This document shows, piece by piece, positions 1 through 6,668 of a stretch of DNA of 49,990 nt. The position numbers and the translations under genes are program-made. The notes under the pieces are model-generated. The model was given only the letters and a program-made list of their open reading frames with translations, did not search any database and had not been told where the DNA came from. How positions within the stretch are numbered: the stretch's first letter is position 1; every line of letters begins with the position of its first letter. Origin of the DNA: HGM04593 sp045636545 (GTDB lineage: Bacteria > Bacteroidota > Bacteroidia > Bacteroidales > Bacteroidaceae); NCBI GenBank assembly GCA_045636545.1, contig JAZTXR010000053.1, positions 1 to 49,990 of the forward strand. Direction: 5' to 3'.

Positions 1-25
1 TGCTCTACCACTGAGCTATAACAGC
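1..25 (-). tRNA. 5' part of a tRNA, probably tRNA-Thr(GGT), cut by the window edge
   Basis: Read on the minus strand from base 25, the sequence gives an acceptor-arm start (GCTGTTA), TA, and a D-arm (GCTC...GAGC), then runs off the window. The anticodon lies outside, so the identity is not visible. The GCTGTTATAGCTCAG start resembles Bacteroidales tRNA-Thr, and in this group the fourth tRNA of this cluster, next to tuf, is usually tRNA-Thr(GGT). The identity is therefore inferred from synteny. Confidence 0.75.
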
Positions 26-35
26 GTTGAAAAAG

Positions 36-108
36 AGCGGAAGACGGGGCTCAAACCCGCGACCCTCAGCTTGGAAGGCTAATGCTCTATCAACTGAGCT
101 ACTTCCGC
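36..108 (-). tRNA. tRNA-Gly (anticodon TCC)
   Basis: On the minus strand a full cloverleaf can be drawn: acceptor GCGGAAG pairing with CTTCCGC, D-arm GCTC/GAGC, anticodon stem TTAGC/GCTGA around the loop CTTCCAA, and T-arm GCGGG/CCCGT. The loop gives anticodon TCC. The T-loop reads TTTGAGC instead of the usual TTCGAGC. No CCA is encoded. It is the third gene of the cluster in the direction of transcription. Confidence 0.95.
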
Positions 109-207
109 AATACGTTTACATAAAGAATTTGCAAACAAACAAAGATAAACATCTCTTTTCAGCCATGCTATCAATGCCGGTTTGCATTCTCTTTTTCAAC
201 ACATTGT

Positions 208-289
208 GGGCAAAGATGGATTCGAACCACCGAAGTCGAAAGACAGCAGATTTACAGTCTGCCCCATTTGGCCACTCTGGAATTTGCCC
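208..289 (-). tRNA. tRNA-Tyr (anticodon GTA)
   Basis: Minus-strand cloverleaf with acceptor GGGCAAA pairing with TTTGCCC, anticodon loop CTGTAAA (anticodon GTA) and a long variable arm, as expected for a class II tRNA-Tyr. The length of 82 bases fits. It lies between tRNA-Thr(TGT) and tRNA-Gly(TCC) and is probably processed from the same transcript. Confidence 0.95.
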
Positions 290-360
290 TAACCTTTGTC
301 ACTATTTCAGAAAACGCATTTGCGACAACTTCATAACGAAATGCGCTTTCTTTTATTTGA

Positions 361-433
361 GCCTCTTGTCGGATTCGAACCAACGACCCCGAGATTACAA
401 ATCACGTGCTCTGGCCAACTGAGCTAAAGAGGC
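361..433 (-). tRNA. tRNA-Thr (anticodon TGT)
   Basis: Minus-strand cloverleaf with acceptor GCCTCTT pairing with AAGAGGC, D-arm GCTC/GAGC, anticodon loop TTGTAAT (anticodon TGT) and the T-loop TTCGAAT. It is the promoter-proximal gene of the cluster; a promoter lies at 474-503. Confidence 0.95.
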
Positions 434-473
434 GGTCATCGTTTGTAGCGCTGTTACCGTTGTAAAGCGAGTG

Positions 474-503
474 CAAAGGTAGGGCTTTTTTTTTAACTAC
501 AAA
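474..503 (-). promoter_or_regulatory. Promoter of the tRNA cluster
   Basis: The minus strand reads TTTG (503-500), 18 bases, then TACCTTTG (481-474). This fits the Bacteroidetes -33 TTTG and -7 TAnnTTTG boxes. Transcription would begin around 467, about 33 bases ahead of tRNA-Thr(TGT). Confidence 0.7.
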
Positions 504-626
504 ACATTTTCGACTTTTTTTTTGAAAAAAATGCGATTTTCGCACCATTTTAATCAAAAACAGACTTTTTATGCACCACCGGCACCCTTTTTAGGACAAA
601 CAGGACTGAAAAGTCTCCAAGAAAAG

Positions 627-660
627 CAGGCCGCCCAAAGCACTCGGCCAAGGCGGTCTG
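627..660 (-). terminator. Probable terminator of the rpsU-xerC-hpf unit
   Basis: The minus strand has an imperfect hairpin, CAGACCGCC (660-652) with GGCGGCCTG (635-627): nine pairs with one mismatch and a 16-base loop. It is followed by CTTTTCTT. It lies about 47 bases after the hpf stop codon and ahead of the tRNA promoter. The T-tract is weak. Confidence 0.55.
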
Positions 661-706
661 CAAAAGAAAAATCAGGGAACAGCCAAAGAAAACCCGGCCG
701 CACGGA

Positions 707-994
707 TTATTTGTTTTTGTTCTTCTCGGCCTGAACCTTTATGGCATCAATCGCACCAAGGAGAGCATCCTCGAAAGTATCGCTTGTCTTTGAGGCAAAA
801 AGTTCACCACCGGCCGCCGAAACACGCAGAGCAACCTCCTTATTCTTGGCCGTCTCGGGCTTAATCAGCTTCATTGTCACCTCAAGGACCGTTGCACCTT
901 CGCAAAGCTTGTCAAGCTTAGCGACTTTTTTCTCCACAAACTCCATCAACTGCTGTGATGCATCGAAATGAACAGATTGAATTCTTGTTACCAT
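707..994 (-). CDS. hpf: Short ribosome hibernation promoting factor
   Basis: The 95-residue protein belongs to the HPF/RaiA (YfiA) family. These proteins bind the small-subunit decoding region and help inactivate or dimerise 70S ribosomes when growth stops. It shows the family pattern of an N-terminal strand (IQSVHFDAS), a helix (LMEFVEKKVAKLDKL) and a strand-rich middle. It ends in a lysine-rich tail and lacks the extra C-terminal domain of long HPF. The start is preceded, 7 bases away, by a perfect AGGAGG (1007-1002), which is rare in Bacteroidetes and fixes the start codon. It lies 20 bases downstream of xerC and is last in the rpsU-xerC-hpf unit. The family assignment is firm; the regulation is inferred. 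Confidence 0.93.
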   Translation of the reverse strand: MVTRIQSVHFDASQQLMEFVEKKVAKLDKLCEGATVLEVTMKLIKPETAKNKEVALRVSAAGGELFASKTSDTFEDALLGAIDAIKVQAEKNKNK

Positions 995-1001
995 AATTAA
1001 A

Positions 1002-1007
1002 CCTCCT
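1002..1007 (-). promoter_or_regulatory. Perfect Shine-Dalgarno sequence of hpf
   Basis: The minus strand reads AGGAGG, seven bases before the ATG at 994-992. No comparable site was seen ahead of the other genes examined, and this phylum generally initiates without such motifs. Confidence 0.7.
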
Positions 1008-1014
1008 ATATTTA

Positions 1015-1902
1015 TTATTTTACGGCTCTTGGATGAGCCTTGTCATAAAACCCTTTCAAGTCCTCAAAAGTCAAATGGGTATATATTTCGGTTGTCGCCA
1101 GCTGCCTGTGCCCCAACAACTCCTTAACAGCTCCTATCTCGGCATTGTTGTTCAGCATCGCCGTAGCAAAAGAATGGCGTAGCACGTGAGGACTTTTTTT
1201 CTTTACTGAAGTGATGCCGACAAGACGACTGCGAACCATTCTATATATATATCCACCGCCAATGCGACCACCCTTTGACGAGAGAAAAAGAGCACCGGAC
1301 GAAGACGAGGCGAATTTTTCACGCTCCACCAGATAAGCCTCAAGCGCCAACCTCAACCCTGCCGCAAACGGAACCACCCTCTCGCGGTTGCGTTTTCCCA
1401 AGACTTTTATGGAACAAGCCTGCATATCCACCGAGCAGACATCCAGCCCCACCAGTTCAGACAAACGCACACCTGTCTCATAGAAAAGCTGAATAATCAC
1501 CCTATCACGACACGCCTCATACCCATCACCAAAGGAATCGCCATCAATGAGCCGGTCCATATCTTCCTCTTTTACAAAAGAAGGCAGCCTTTTTCCACCC
1601 TTGGGGCCTCTGAGCCCGACAACAGGATTCTCCAGCACACCGCAGTTCGCGCAAGCATAGGCAAAGAACGAACGCAAAGAACTCAACTTACGACACACCG
1701 TCGACACCTCGGCACCGGCATCCATCAGGGAAGCCACCCAAGAGCGCACCACATCTGCATCAGCCTCACAAAAAGAAAGAGACTCGTCCAAAAGGGCCAC
1801 ATACTCCTTAAAAGCCAGAAGATCTCTCTTGTACGCCCGCAATGTGTGCGCCGAGTAGCCCCTCTCAACTTTCAGATACCCTATGAATGAGTCTATAAAC
1901 AT
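1015..1902 (-). CDS. xerC: Tyrosine recombinase XerC
   Basis: This 295-residue site-specific recombinase probably acts with XerD at dif to resolve chromosome dimers. It has an N-terminal SAM-like core-binding domain (about residues 1-85) and a C-terminal catalytic domain. All catalytic residues are visible: R146 (GVRLSEL), K170 (VLGK), H239 and R242 (HVLRHSFA), H265 (LLGHRQ) and nucleophile Y274 (TEIYTH). The name XerC rather than XerD rests on the rpsU-xerC-hpf gene order. A second Xer protein lies at 34447-35361. The first two bases of the start codon fall inside a perfect 17-bp hairpin (1901-1941), which may limit translation. Recombinase family is certain; the C/D label is likely. Confidence 0.93.
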   Translation of the reverse strand: MFIDSFIGYLKVERGYSAHTLRAYKRDLLAFKEYVALLDESLSFCEADADVVRSWVASLMDAGAEVSTVCRKLSSLRSFFAYACANCGVLENPVVGLRGPKGGKRLPSFVKEEDMDRLIDGDSFGDGYEACRDRVIIQLFYETGVRLSELVGLDVCSVDMQACSIKVLGKRNRERVVPFAAGLRLALEAYLVEREKFASSSSGALFLSSKGGRIGGGYIYRMVRSRLVGITSVKKKSPHVLRHSFATAMLNNNAEIGAVKELLGHRQLATTEIYTHLTFEDLKGFYDKAHPRAVK

Positions 1903-1941
1903 ATTCGTTGCCGAAAGAGATAGTCTTTCGGCAACGAATAT
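1901..1941 (-). promoter_or_regulatory. Perfect 17-bp hairpin covering the xerC start codon
   Basis: Bases 1901-1917 are the exact reverse complement of 1925-1941, with a 7-base loop. The hairpin lies in the rpsU-xerC spacer and takes in the A and T of the xerC ATG. There is no T-tract after it on the minus strand, so it is not a textbook terminator. It may trim or attenuate rpsU mRNA, or hide the xerC start. Confidence 0.65.
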
Positions 1942-1979
1942 AAATCAGTTTTAATTAAAAAACAAGAAAAAACGGGAAA

Positions 1980-2171
1980 TTATTCCTCGTTTGCACGAAG
2001 CTTCTGCACGTAGATAGCATGCTCCATCTTCAAACGCTTCAAAACTGAAGGCTTGTCGAACTGCTGACGTGCGCGCAACTCCTTAACAACACCGGTTTTC
2101 TCGAATTTTCTCTTGAATTTCTTGAGAGCTCTCTCAATGTTCTCGCCCTCTTTAACAGGTACTACAATCAT
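1980..2171 (-). CDS. rpsU: Small-subunit ribosomal protein S21
   Basis: The 63-residue basic protein has the S21 signature: the N-terminal strand MIVVPVKEGENIERALKKFKR (shown up to the helix), then a conserved FEKTGVVKELRARQQFDKPS segment and a helical tail ending in LRANEE. S21 sits on the 30S platform near the 3' end of 16S rRNA; in Bacteroidetes, S21 with bS6 and bS18 has been linked to hiding the anti-Shine-Dalgarno. The gene has its own promoter (2226-2256) and leads the rpsU-xerC-hpf unit. The length and start are normal for the family. Confidence 0.96.
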   Translation of the reverse strand: MIVVPVKEGENIERALKKFKRKFEKTGVVKELRARQQFDKPSVLKRLKMEHAIYVQKLRANEE

Positions 2172-2225
2172 TTCCTATTCAATTATTTAGTTTATATTAT
2201 TTTTCACTCTATACAAAATGCAGCG

Positions 2226-2256
2226 CAAAAGTAGATACTTTTTCTCAAATAGCAAA
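2226..2256 (-). promoter_or_regulatory. Promoter of rpsU
   Basis: The minus strand reads TTTG (2256-2253), exactly 19 bases, then TACTTTTG (2233-2226). This is a full match to the Bacteroidetes -33/-7 consensus. The start site would be near 2219, about 48 bases upstream of the ATG. Confidence 0.8.
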
Positions 2257-2304
2257 ACTTTCGGACCGTTTTTTGCAGCAAGAGGACAAAAGTTTCCGTC
2301 AAGA

Positions 2305-2335
2305 AACAAAAAAGATGGCGACAAATGCCGCCATC
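2305..2335 (-). terminator. Terminator of mdh
   Basis: On the minus strand GATGGCG (2335-2329) pairs with CGCCATC (2320-2314) across an 8-base loop and is followed at once by TTTTTTG. It lies 28 bases after the mdh stop codon. This is a typical intrinsic terminator. Confidence 0.85.
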
Positions 2336-2362
2336 CCATATATAATAAAGGGTTATTATACA

Positions 2363-3355
2363 TTAGAGGTTAGGGTTGATGCTGCTCCACTCCTCGATTG
2401 CAGGAACAATGTTGAGGGTAACGAGCTCGTCACGCATCTTGCAAAGGTGCTCGTAGCTTGCATCGAGCTTTGCAATCTCCTCGGGTGTGCCTACAGGCAT
2501 CTTGTATGAACAACCGTTGGCATCGAGAACTGTATCCATAGCCATCATGATGTGGTTGTACTTCTCGTTAGACACGTATGTACCTGCAGGATAACGGAAT
2601 GTCTCGCCACCCATAACAGAACGAATCATCTCAACTGAAAGATAAGATGGGCTCTGGAATGATGAACGTCCACGCAACTTGATGATAGCCGCACCGCCCT
2701 GTGTAACGTCCTTCTTCATCTGCTCCCACTCCTCCTCGGGGAACTCAGCTGTACCGATGATGTCGGTCAATGGCTTGCCGGCAACCTTGACTGCACTACC
2801 GAACACAGCCATCTGCTCGCCGTGACCACCGTATGTTGCACAGCCGGTAACCTCGCTCATCATAACGCCGAACTTCTTTGCAAGAGCGTTCTGCAAGCGT
2901 GTAGAGTCAAGACCTGCGAGAGTTGTAACCTGACCTGGTTTCAAGCCAGAGTAGAGAAGCGTTACAAGACCTGTCAAATCGGCAGGGTTGAAAATGATGA
3001 CAACGTGCTTTACATCGGGGCAGTATGTCTTGATGTTCTTACCAAGCTCCTCTGCAATCTTACAGTTACCAGCAAGCAAGTCCTCACGTGTCATACCCTC
3101 CTTACGTGGAGCACCACCTGAAGAGATGATATACTTGGCATCCTTGAACGCCTCGGCAACATCAGTTGTGGCAGTGATATTCACGTTGTCAAAACCGCTC
3201 TGACGCATCTCCTCGGCAACACCCTCTGGCGAGAACACATCGTAGAGGCAGAGATTGCTTGTCAAGCCCATCATCAAGGCAGACTGAGCCATATTAGAAC
3301 CAATCATACCGGCAGCGCCGACAATAACCAATTTCTCATCTGTCAAAAATTTCAT
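2363..3355 (-). CDS. mdh: Malate dehydrogenase (NAD)
   Basis: This 330-residue enzyme interconverts malate and oxaloacetate. In Bacteroidales it works in the reductive branch that makes succinate and propionate, with the fumarase at 27508-29151 as the next step. An N-terminal Rossmann fold is marked by VIVGAAGMIGSN (about residues 10-21). NPADLTG and the substrate-side arginine and histidine segment (GHGEQM, about residue 174) follow. The L-lactate/malate dehydrogenase superfamily is clear, and the malate assignment rests on resemblance to Bacteroides/Prevotella Mdh. It lies 57 bases downstream of waaA, ends at an intrinsic terminator, and has a 16-bp palindrome directly before the start codon. 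Confidence 0.93.
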   Translation of the reverse strand: MKFLTDEKLVIVGAAGMIGSNMAQSALMMGLTSNLCLYDVFSPEGVAEEMRQSGFDNVNITATTDVAEAFKDAKYIISSGGAPRKEGMTREDLLAGNCKIAEELGKNIKTYCPDVKHVVIIFNPADLTGLVTLLYSGLKPGQVTTLAGLDSTRLQNALAKKFGVMMSEVTGCATYGGHGEQMAVFGSAVKVAGKPLTDIIGTAEFPEEEWEQMKKDVTQGGAAIIKLRGRSSFQSPSYLSVEMIRSVMGGETFRYPAGTYVSNEKYNHIMMAMDTVLDANGCSYKMPVGTPEEIAKLDASYEHLCKMRDELVTLNIVPAIEEWSSINPNL

Positions 3356-3357
3356 AA

Positions 3358-3373
3358 CTTTAAAATTTTAAAG
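3358..3373. repeat. 16-bp perfect palindrome upstream of mdh
   Basis: CTTTAAAATTTTAAAG lies two bases ahead of the mdh start codon. It is AT-rich, so chance is possible, but it could be an operator or an RNA stem at the start of translation. Confidence 0.4.
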
Positions 3374-3412
3374 GTTTATATAAAAAAGTATCTGTTTTCA
3401 AAAAAAAGCCCC

Positions 3413-4636
3413 CTACAATCCAAGATGCGCAAACACCCTTGCCGTGGCACCAGCGCCGTCCGAGACAAGCCTGCCAGCCGCCTTACCTGCACGCACCATC
3501 AACTCATCGTCGGCAGCAAAAGCATCCATCCTCTCGGCAAAATCACAGGTAGCAACAATCTCAATACCACCGCCACATGCTTTCAGCAACTGCGCCTCCT
3601 GAAATTTAGCGTTGTTGGGACCAAAGAACACCGGCACACCATACACAGCAGCCTCAAGCACATTGTGGATGCCGGCACCGAAGCCACCACCCACATACGC
3701 CACAACGCCATAGCGATATATCGACGAAAGCAAACCATAGCAATCCACTATAAGACAGTCGGCACTGCGCGCCTCGTCAATGGAAGCTGTAGAATAACGC
3801 ACGCAAGTACCCTCATATTGGGAAATAATGGCCGCCACGCGTGCCTCGTTCACCTCATGCGAGGCTATTATCAGTTTCCACTCTCTGTGGGCATTGAAAT
3901 AAGGCATATATACCGCCTCATCCTCGCCCCAGGAACTACCTACCACAAACACCTTTCTGCCACCATCCATAAAGGCATCGACCAAAGGCAACTGACGTGC
4001 CTGCTCCAGTATCTTGGCCACGCGGTCAAAACGTGTGTCACCAACGACTGCAACCTTTTCAATCCCTACGGACTTCAAGAGCGCCTTCGACTCTTCATTC
4101 TGCACGAACAGACAATCAAAGCAGTGCAAAGCCAAACGGTAACGCCCGCCCCAAGGCTTGAAAAAAGCCTGTTCCTTGCGGAAGATTGACGAGACACTGT
4201 ATACAGGGACAGAACGCCTTTTGAGTTCAAGCAGATAGTTTAGCCAGAATTCATATTTTATAAAGAACACCATCTTGGGGTGTACCATATCAAGGAAACG
4301 CTTTACATTACGCTTTGTATCAAAAGGTAGATAGCAAACTACATCGGCCTGCTGGTAGTTCTTTGCCGGCAGGTAGCCCGATGGCGAAAAGAACGTCAGC
4401 AGTATGCGGTATTCAGGATGTTCGGCACGCATCTTCTCTATCATGGGACGCCCCTGCTCAAATTCACCGAGCGAAGAGGCATGGAACCAGACATACTCGG
4501 CCTCGGAATTCAGTTTCTCCTTCAAGGTCGGGAATATCTCGCGATGACCGGTCACCATTCTCTTGGCTTTCTTATGCCCCAACAGAGCGGCCAGCCTCAC
4601 AAAGAGAGCGTATATGTATATTCCGAACGTGTACAT
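3413..4636 (-). CDS. waaA: 3-deoxy-D-manno-octulosonic acid (KDO) transferase
   Basis: This 407-residue GT30 glycosyltransferase adds KDO from CMP-KDO to lipid IV-A at the inner face of the inner membrane. It has an N-terminal membrane anchor (residues 1-20), the glycosyltransferase-N domain with VWFHASSLGEFEQGRP (about residues 48-63) and LLTFFSPSGY, and KYEFWLNYL at about residue 128. The C-terminal half carries the GGGFGAGIHNVLEAA nucleotide-sugar segment (about residues 316-330). Its start lies 8 bases after the gltX stop, so both share a transcript. Length and motifs are complete. Confidence 0.94.
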   Translation of the reverse strand: MYTFGIYIYALFVRLAALLGHKKAKRMVTGHREIFPTLKEKLNSEAEYVWFHASSLGEFEQGRPMIEKMRAEHPEYRILLTFFSPSGYLPAKNYQQADVVCYLPFDTKRNVKRFLDMVHPKMVFFIKYEFWLNYLLELKRRSVPVYSVSSIFRKEQAFFKPWGGRYRLALHCFDCLFVQNEESKALLKSVGIEKVAVVGDTRFDRVAKILEQARQLPLVDAFMDGGRKVFVVGSSWGEDEAVYMPYFNAHREWKLIIASHEVNEARVAAIISQYEGTCVRYSTASIDEARSADCLIVDCYGLLSSIYRYGVVAYVGGGFGAGIHNVLEAAVYGVPVFFGPNNAKFQEAQLLKACGGGIEIVATCDFAERMDAFAADDELMVRAGKAAGRLVSDGAGATARVFAHLGL

Positions 4637-4644
4637 TGTGCCAA

Positions 4645-6171
4645 TTATCCAAGAACTGTTATTGCACGGCGCAGACGTGAAAGAGTCTCTTCCTTGCCTA
4701 TAAGACCCGATATATGGAACATCTGGGGACCCTTACCCTCACCCACCAGCGCAAGGCGGAAGGCGTTCATTATGTCACCCATTCCATAACCCTTGGCCTC
4801 AATCCACTCATGGACAGCCTTGTCCTGGCTTTCTATCGAGAAATCATCGAGCGACTCGAGGAGATCGGCAAGCTCGGTCATCTTCTGGGCAGAATCCTCT
4901 TTCCAGCGCTTCTTCGCAGTCTTCTCGTCATATACTACGGGCGCCTCGAAATAGAAACTGCTTGCATCCCAAAGTTCGTGAACAAAGTTCACACGGCCCT
5001 TCATGAGCGATACAATCTCCTGAAGATGTCCGAGTGTAGTCTCGACACCATGCTCCTTAACCACATTCATAAATATTGCGGCAATCTCACTGTCCGGTTT
5101 CTGCAGAATATATTCATGGTTGAACCACACCATCTTCTTATAGTCGAAACGTGCACCGGCCTTGCTACACTTCGAGAGGTCGAACTTATTCACCAACTCC
5201 TCCATAGACATCAACTCGACATCGTCACCGGGATTCCAGCCAAGCAGCGCAAGGAAGTTCACAACAGCCTCGGGCAGGTAGTCGCTCTCGCGGAAACCTG
5301 CAGACACAGCGCCGCTCTTGGGGTCGTTCCACTCGAGCGGGAACACGGGAAAACCAAGACGGTCACCGTCACGCTTGCTGAGTTTGCCGTTACCCTCGGG
5401 CTTGAGCAGCAGAGAGAGGTGAGCAAACTGCGGCATTGTTTCCTCCCAACCGAAAGCACGGTAAAGGAGAACGTGAAGAGGCGCCGAAGGCAACCACTCC
5501 TCGCCACGGATAACATGCGAAATCTCCATCAAATGGTCATCGACGATGTTTGCCAAGTGGTATGTAGGCAGTTCATCGGCCGATTTGTAGAGAACCTTGT
5601 CATCAAGAATCGATGAGTTTATGGTCACCTCGCCACGGATAATGTCATTCACAACCACCTTTTCGCCCGGTTCAATCTTGAAACGCACCACATACTGGTG
5701 TCCGGCCTCAATGAGCGCGGCAACCTCCCCGGCTGGCATTGCCAAAGAGTTACGCATAGATAGACGCGTAGCAGCATCATACTGGAAATTCTCAATCTCG
5801 GCACGCTTTGCCTCAAGTTCTTCGGGTGTATCGAAAGCTATATATGCCTTGCCGGCATCAAGCAGCTGCTTCACGTATGTCTTGTATATCTCGCGGCGCT
5901 CCGACTGGCGATAAGGGCCATATTGGCCACCGAAAGAGACACCCTCGTCGAACTTCACACCCAACCAACGGAAAGACTCCAGTATATACTCCTCGGCTCC
6001 CGGCACAAAACGGTTGGAATCGGTATCCTCAATGCGGAGCACGAGGTCACCGCCGTGCTGCTTGGCGAACAAGTAGTTATAGAGAGCTGTGCGCACACCA
6101 CCGATATGCAACGGTCCGGTAGGGCTTGGAGCAAAACGGACTCTGACTTTTCTTTCAATCATAGTGTTCAA
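4645..6171 (-). CDS. gltX: Glutamyl-tRNA synthetase
   Basis: This 508-residue class I aminoacyl-tRNA synthetase charges tRNA-Glu. The HIGH motif appears in RFAPSPTGPLHIGG near residue 22, and the KMSKS motif as KLSKRDG (about residue 268). An anticodon-binding helical domain fills the C-terminal third. A second start at 6162 (MIERKVRVRF) matches the usual N-terminus of Bacteroides GltX equally well, so the first three residues are uncertain. A strong promoter lies at 6261-6291, and waaA follows after 8 bases. No discriminating residue for tRNA-Gln charging was assessed. Confidence 0.96.
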   Translation of the reverse strand: MNTMIERKVRVRFAPSPTGPLHIGGVRTALYNYLFAKQHGGDLVLRIEDTDSNRFVPGAEEYILESFRWLGVKFDEGVSFGGQYGPYRQSERREIYKTYVKQLLDAGKAYIAFDTPEELEAKRAEIENFQYDAATRLSMRNSLAMPAGEVAALIEAGHQYVVRFKIEPGEKVVVNDIIRGEVTINSSILDDKVLYKSADELPTYHLANIVDDHLMEISHVIRGEEWLPSAPLHVLLYRAFGWEETMPQFAHLSLLLKPEGNGKLSKRDGDRLGFPVFPLEWNDPKSGAVSAGFRESDYLPEAVVNFLALLGWNPGDDVELMSMEELVNKFDLSKCSKAGARFDYKKMVWFNHEYILQKPDSEIAAIFMNVVKEHGVETTLGHLQEIVSLMKGRVNFVHELWDASSFYFEAPVVYDEKTAKKRWKEDSAQKMTELADLLESLDDFSIESQDKAVHEWIEAKGYGMGDIMNAFRLALVGEGKGPQMFHISGLIGKEETLSRLRRAITVLG

Positions 6172-6260
6172 ATATTAAATTCCAAAAAACAGTCAACCGG
6201 GCTTGCGGCCCTATAGAAACAGCAGAACCACACCGCACCCAATTAACAGCATATTCAGTA

Positions 6261-6291
6261 CAAAAATAGCACAACTTATGTTTTTGACAAA
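6261..6291 (-). promoter_or_regulatory. Promoter of gltX-waaA
   Basis: The minus strand reads TTTG (6291-6288), 19 bases, then TATTTTTG (6268-6261), a full match to the Bacteroidetes consensus. The leader would be about 85 bases. Confidence 0.78.
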
Positions 6292-6349
6292 ATAAAATCA
6301 TGGTTTTTTACGGCGAGGAGAAACGGTAGGCAGAACACCACCTGATTAA

Positions 6350-6381
6350 TTTGTTTTTAGTCGATTTTTTGAATAGATTTG
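6350..6381 (+). promoter_or_regulatory. Promoter upstream of repeat element and pgpH
   Basis: TTTG (6350-6353), 20 bases, then TAGATTTG (6374-6381). The start site would be near 6388, so the transcript would carry the whole 260-base repeat element as leader before the ATG at 6669. Confidence 0.72.
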
Positions 6382-6403
6382 CAAAATGAACAACAAAAGC
6401 ATC

Positions 6404-6663
6404 AGAAGCTGTTTAAATTTATATCGCCCAATTTTATAGGGAAAGGATTGGAAGTTGTTTGTTTATTTTTTAAAGGCACAAAGTGCCGGTCAAGCGAGTG
6501 CAAAGGAAATTCATTTACTTTGCCGAGCGCAAGGCTGTCGGACGTAGTCACAGCGGGCTATGCAACCGCAAAAAAAGAAACAAACAGACATTCTTGAACA
6601 TAAAAAACGGTAAAGTTATCAGCTTCTATAAGAAAATCTTTTTTAGGAATTAAAACAGTTTCT
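6404..6663 (+). repeat. 260-bp dispersed MITE-like element, full copy
   Basis: The element begins AGAAGCTGTTTAAATTTAT and ends with AAACAGTTTCT, imperfect inverted termini. The inner part (about 6463-6640) matches the minus strand of 49790-49990 almost base for base, including AAAGTGCCGGT, the core around TTTACTTTGCCGAGC, GACGTAGTCACAGCGGGCTA and TGAACATAAAAAACGG. There is an internal near-palindrome at 6500-6523. The short open frame inside (6379-6597) is interrupted in the other copy, so it is not coding. Its right end lies 5 bases before the pgpH start codon. It carries no transposase and could only move with help. No IS family could be assigned. Confidence 0.82.
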
Positions 6664-6668
6664 TAATT

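Noticed and set aside
522..734. 70-codon plus-strand frame in the tRNA-hpf spacer
   Set aside because: It overlaps the hpf terminator and the hpf 3' end antisense, with no signature.
3425..5616. Long open frames on the plus strand opposite waaA and gltX (254 and 300 codons)
   Set aside because: They lie wholly antisense to complete, motif-bearing genes and show no recognisable domain; codon composition of the sense genes leaves the antisense frame open.
6379..6597. 72-codon frame inside the repeat element
   Set aside because: The matching frame in the second copy has an internal stop and amino-acid changing substitutions, so it is not under coding constraint.
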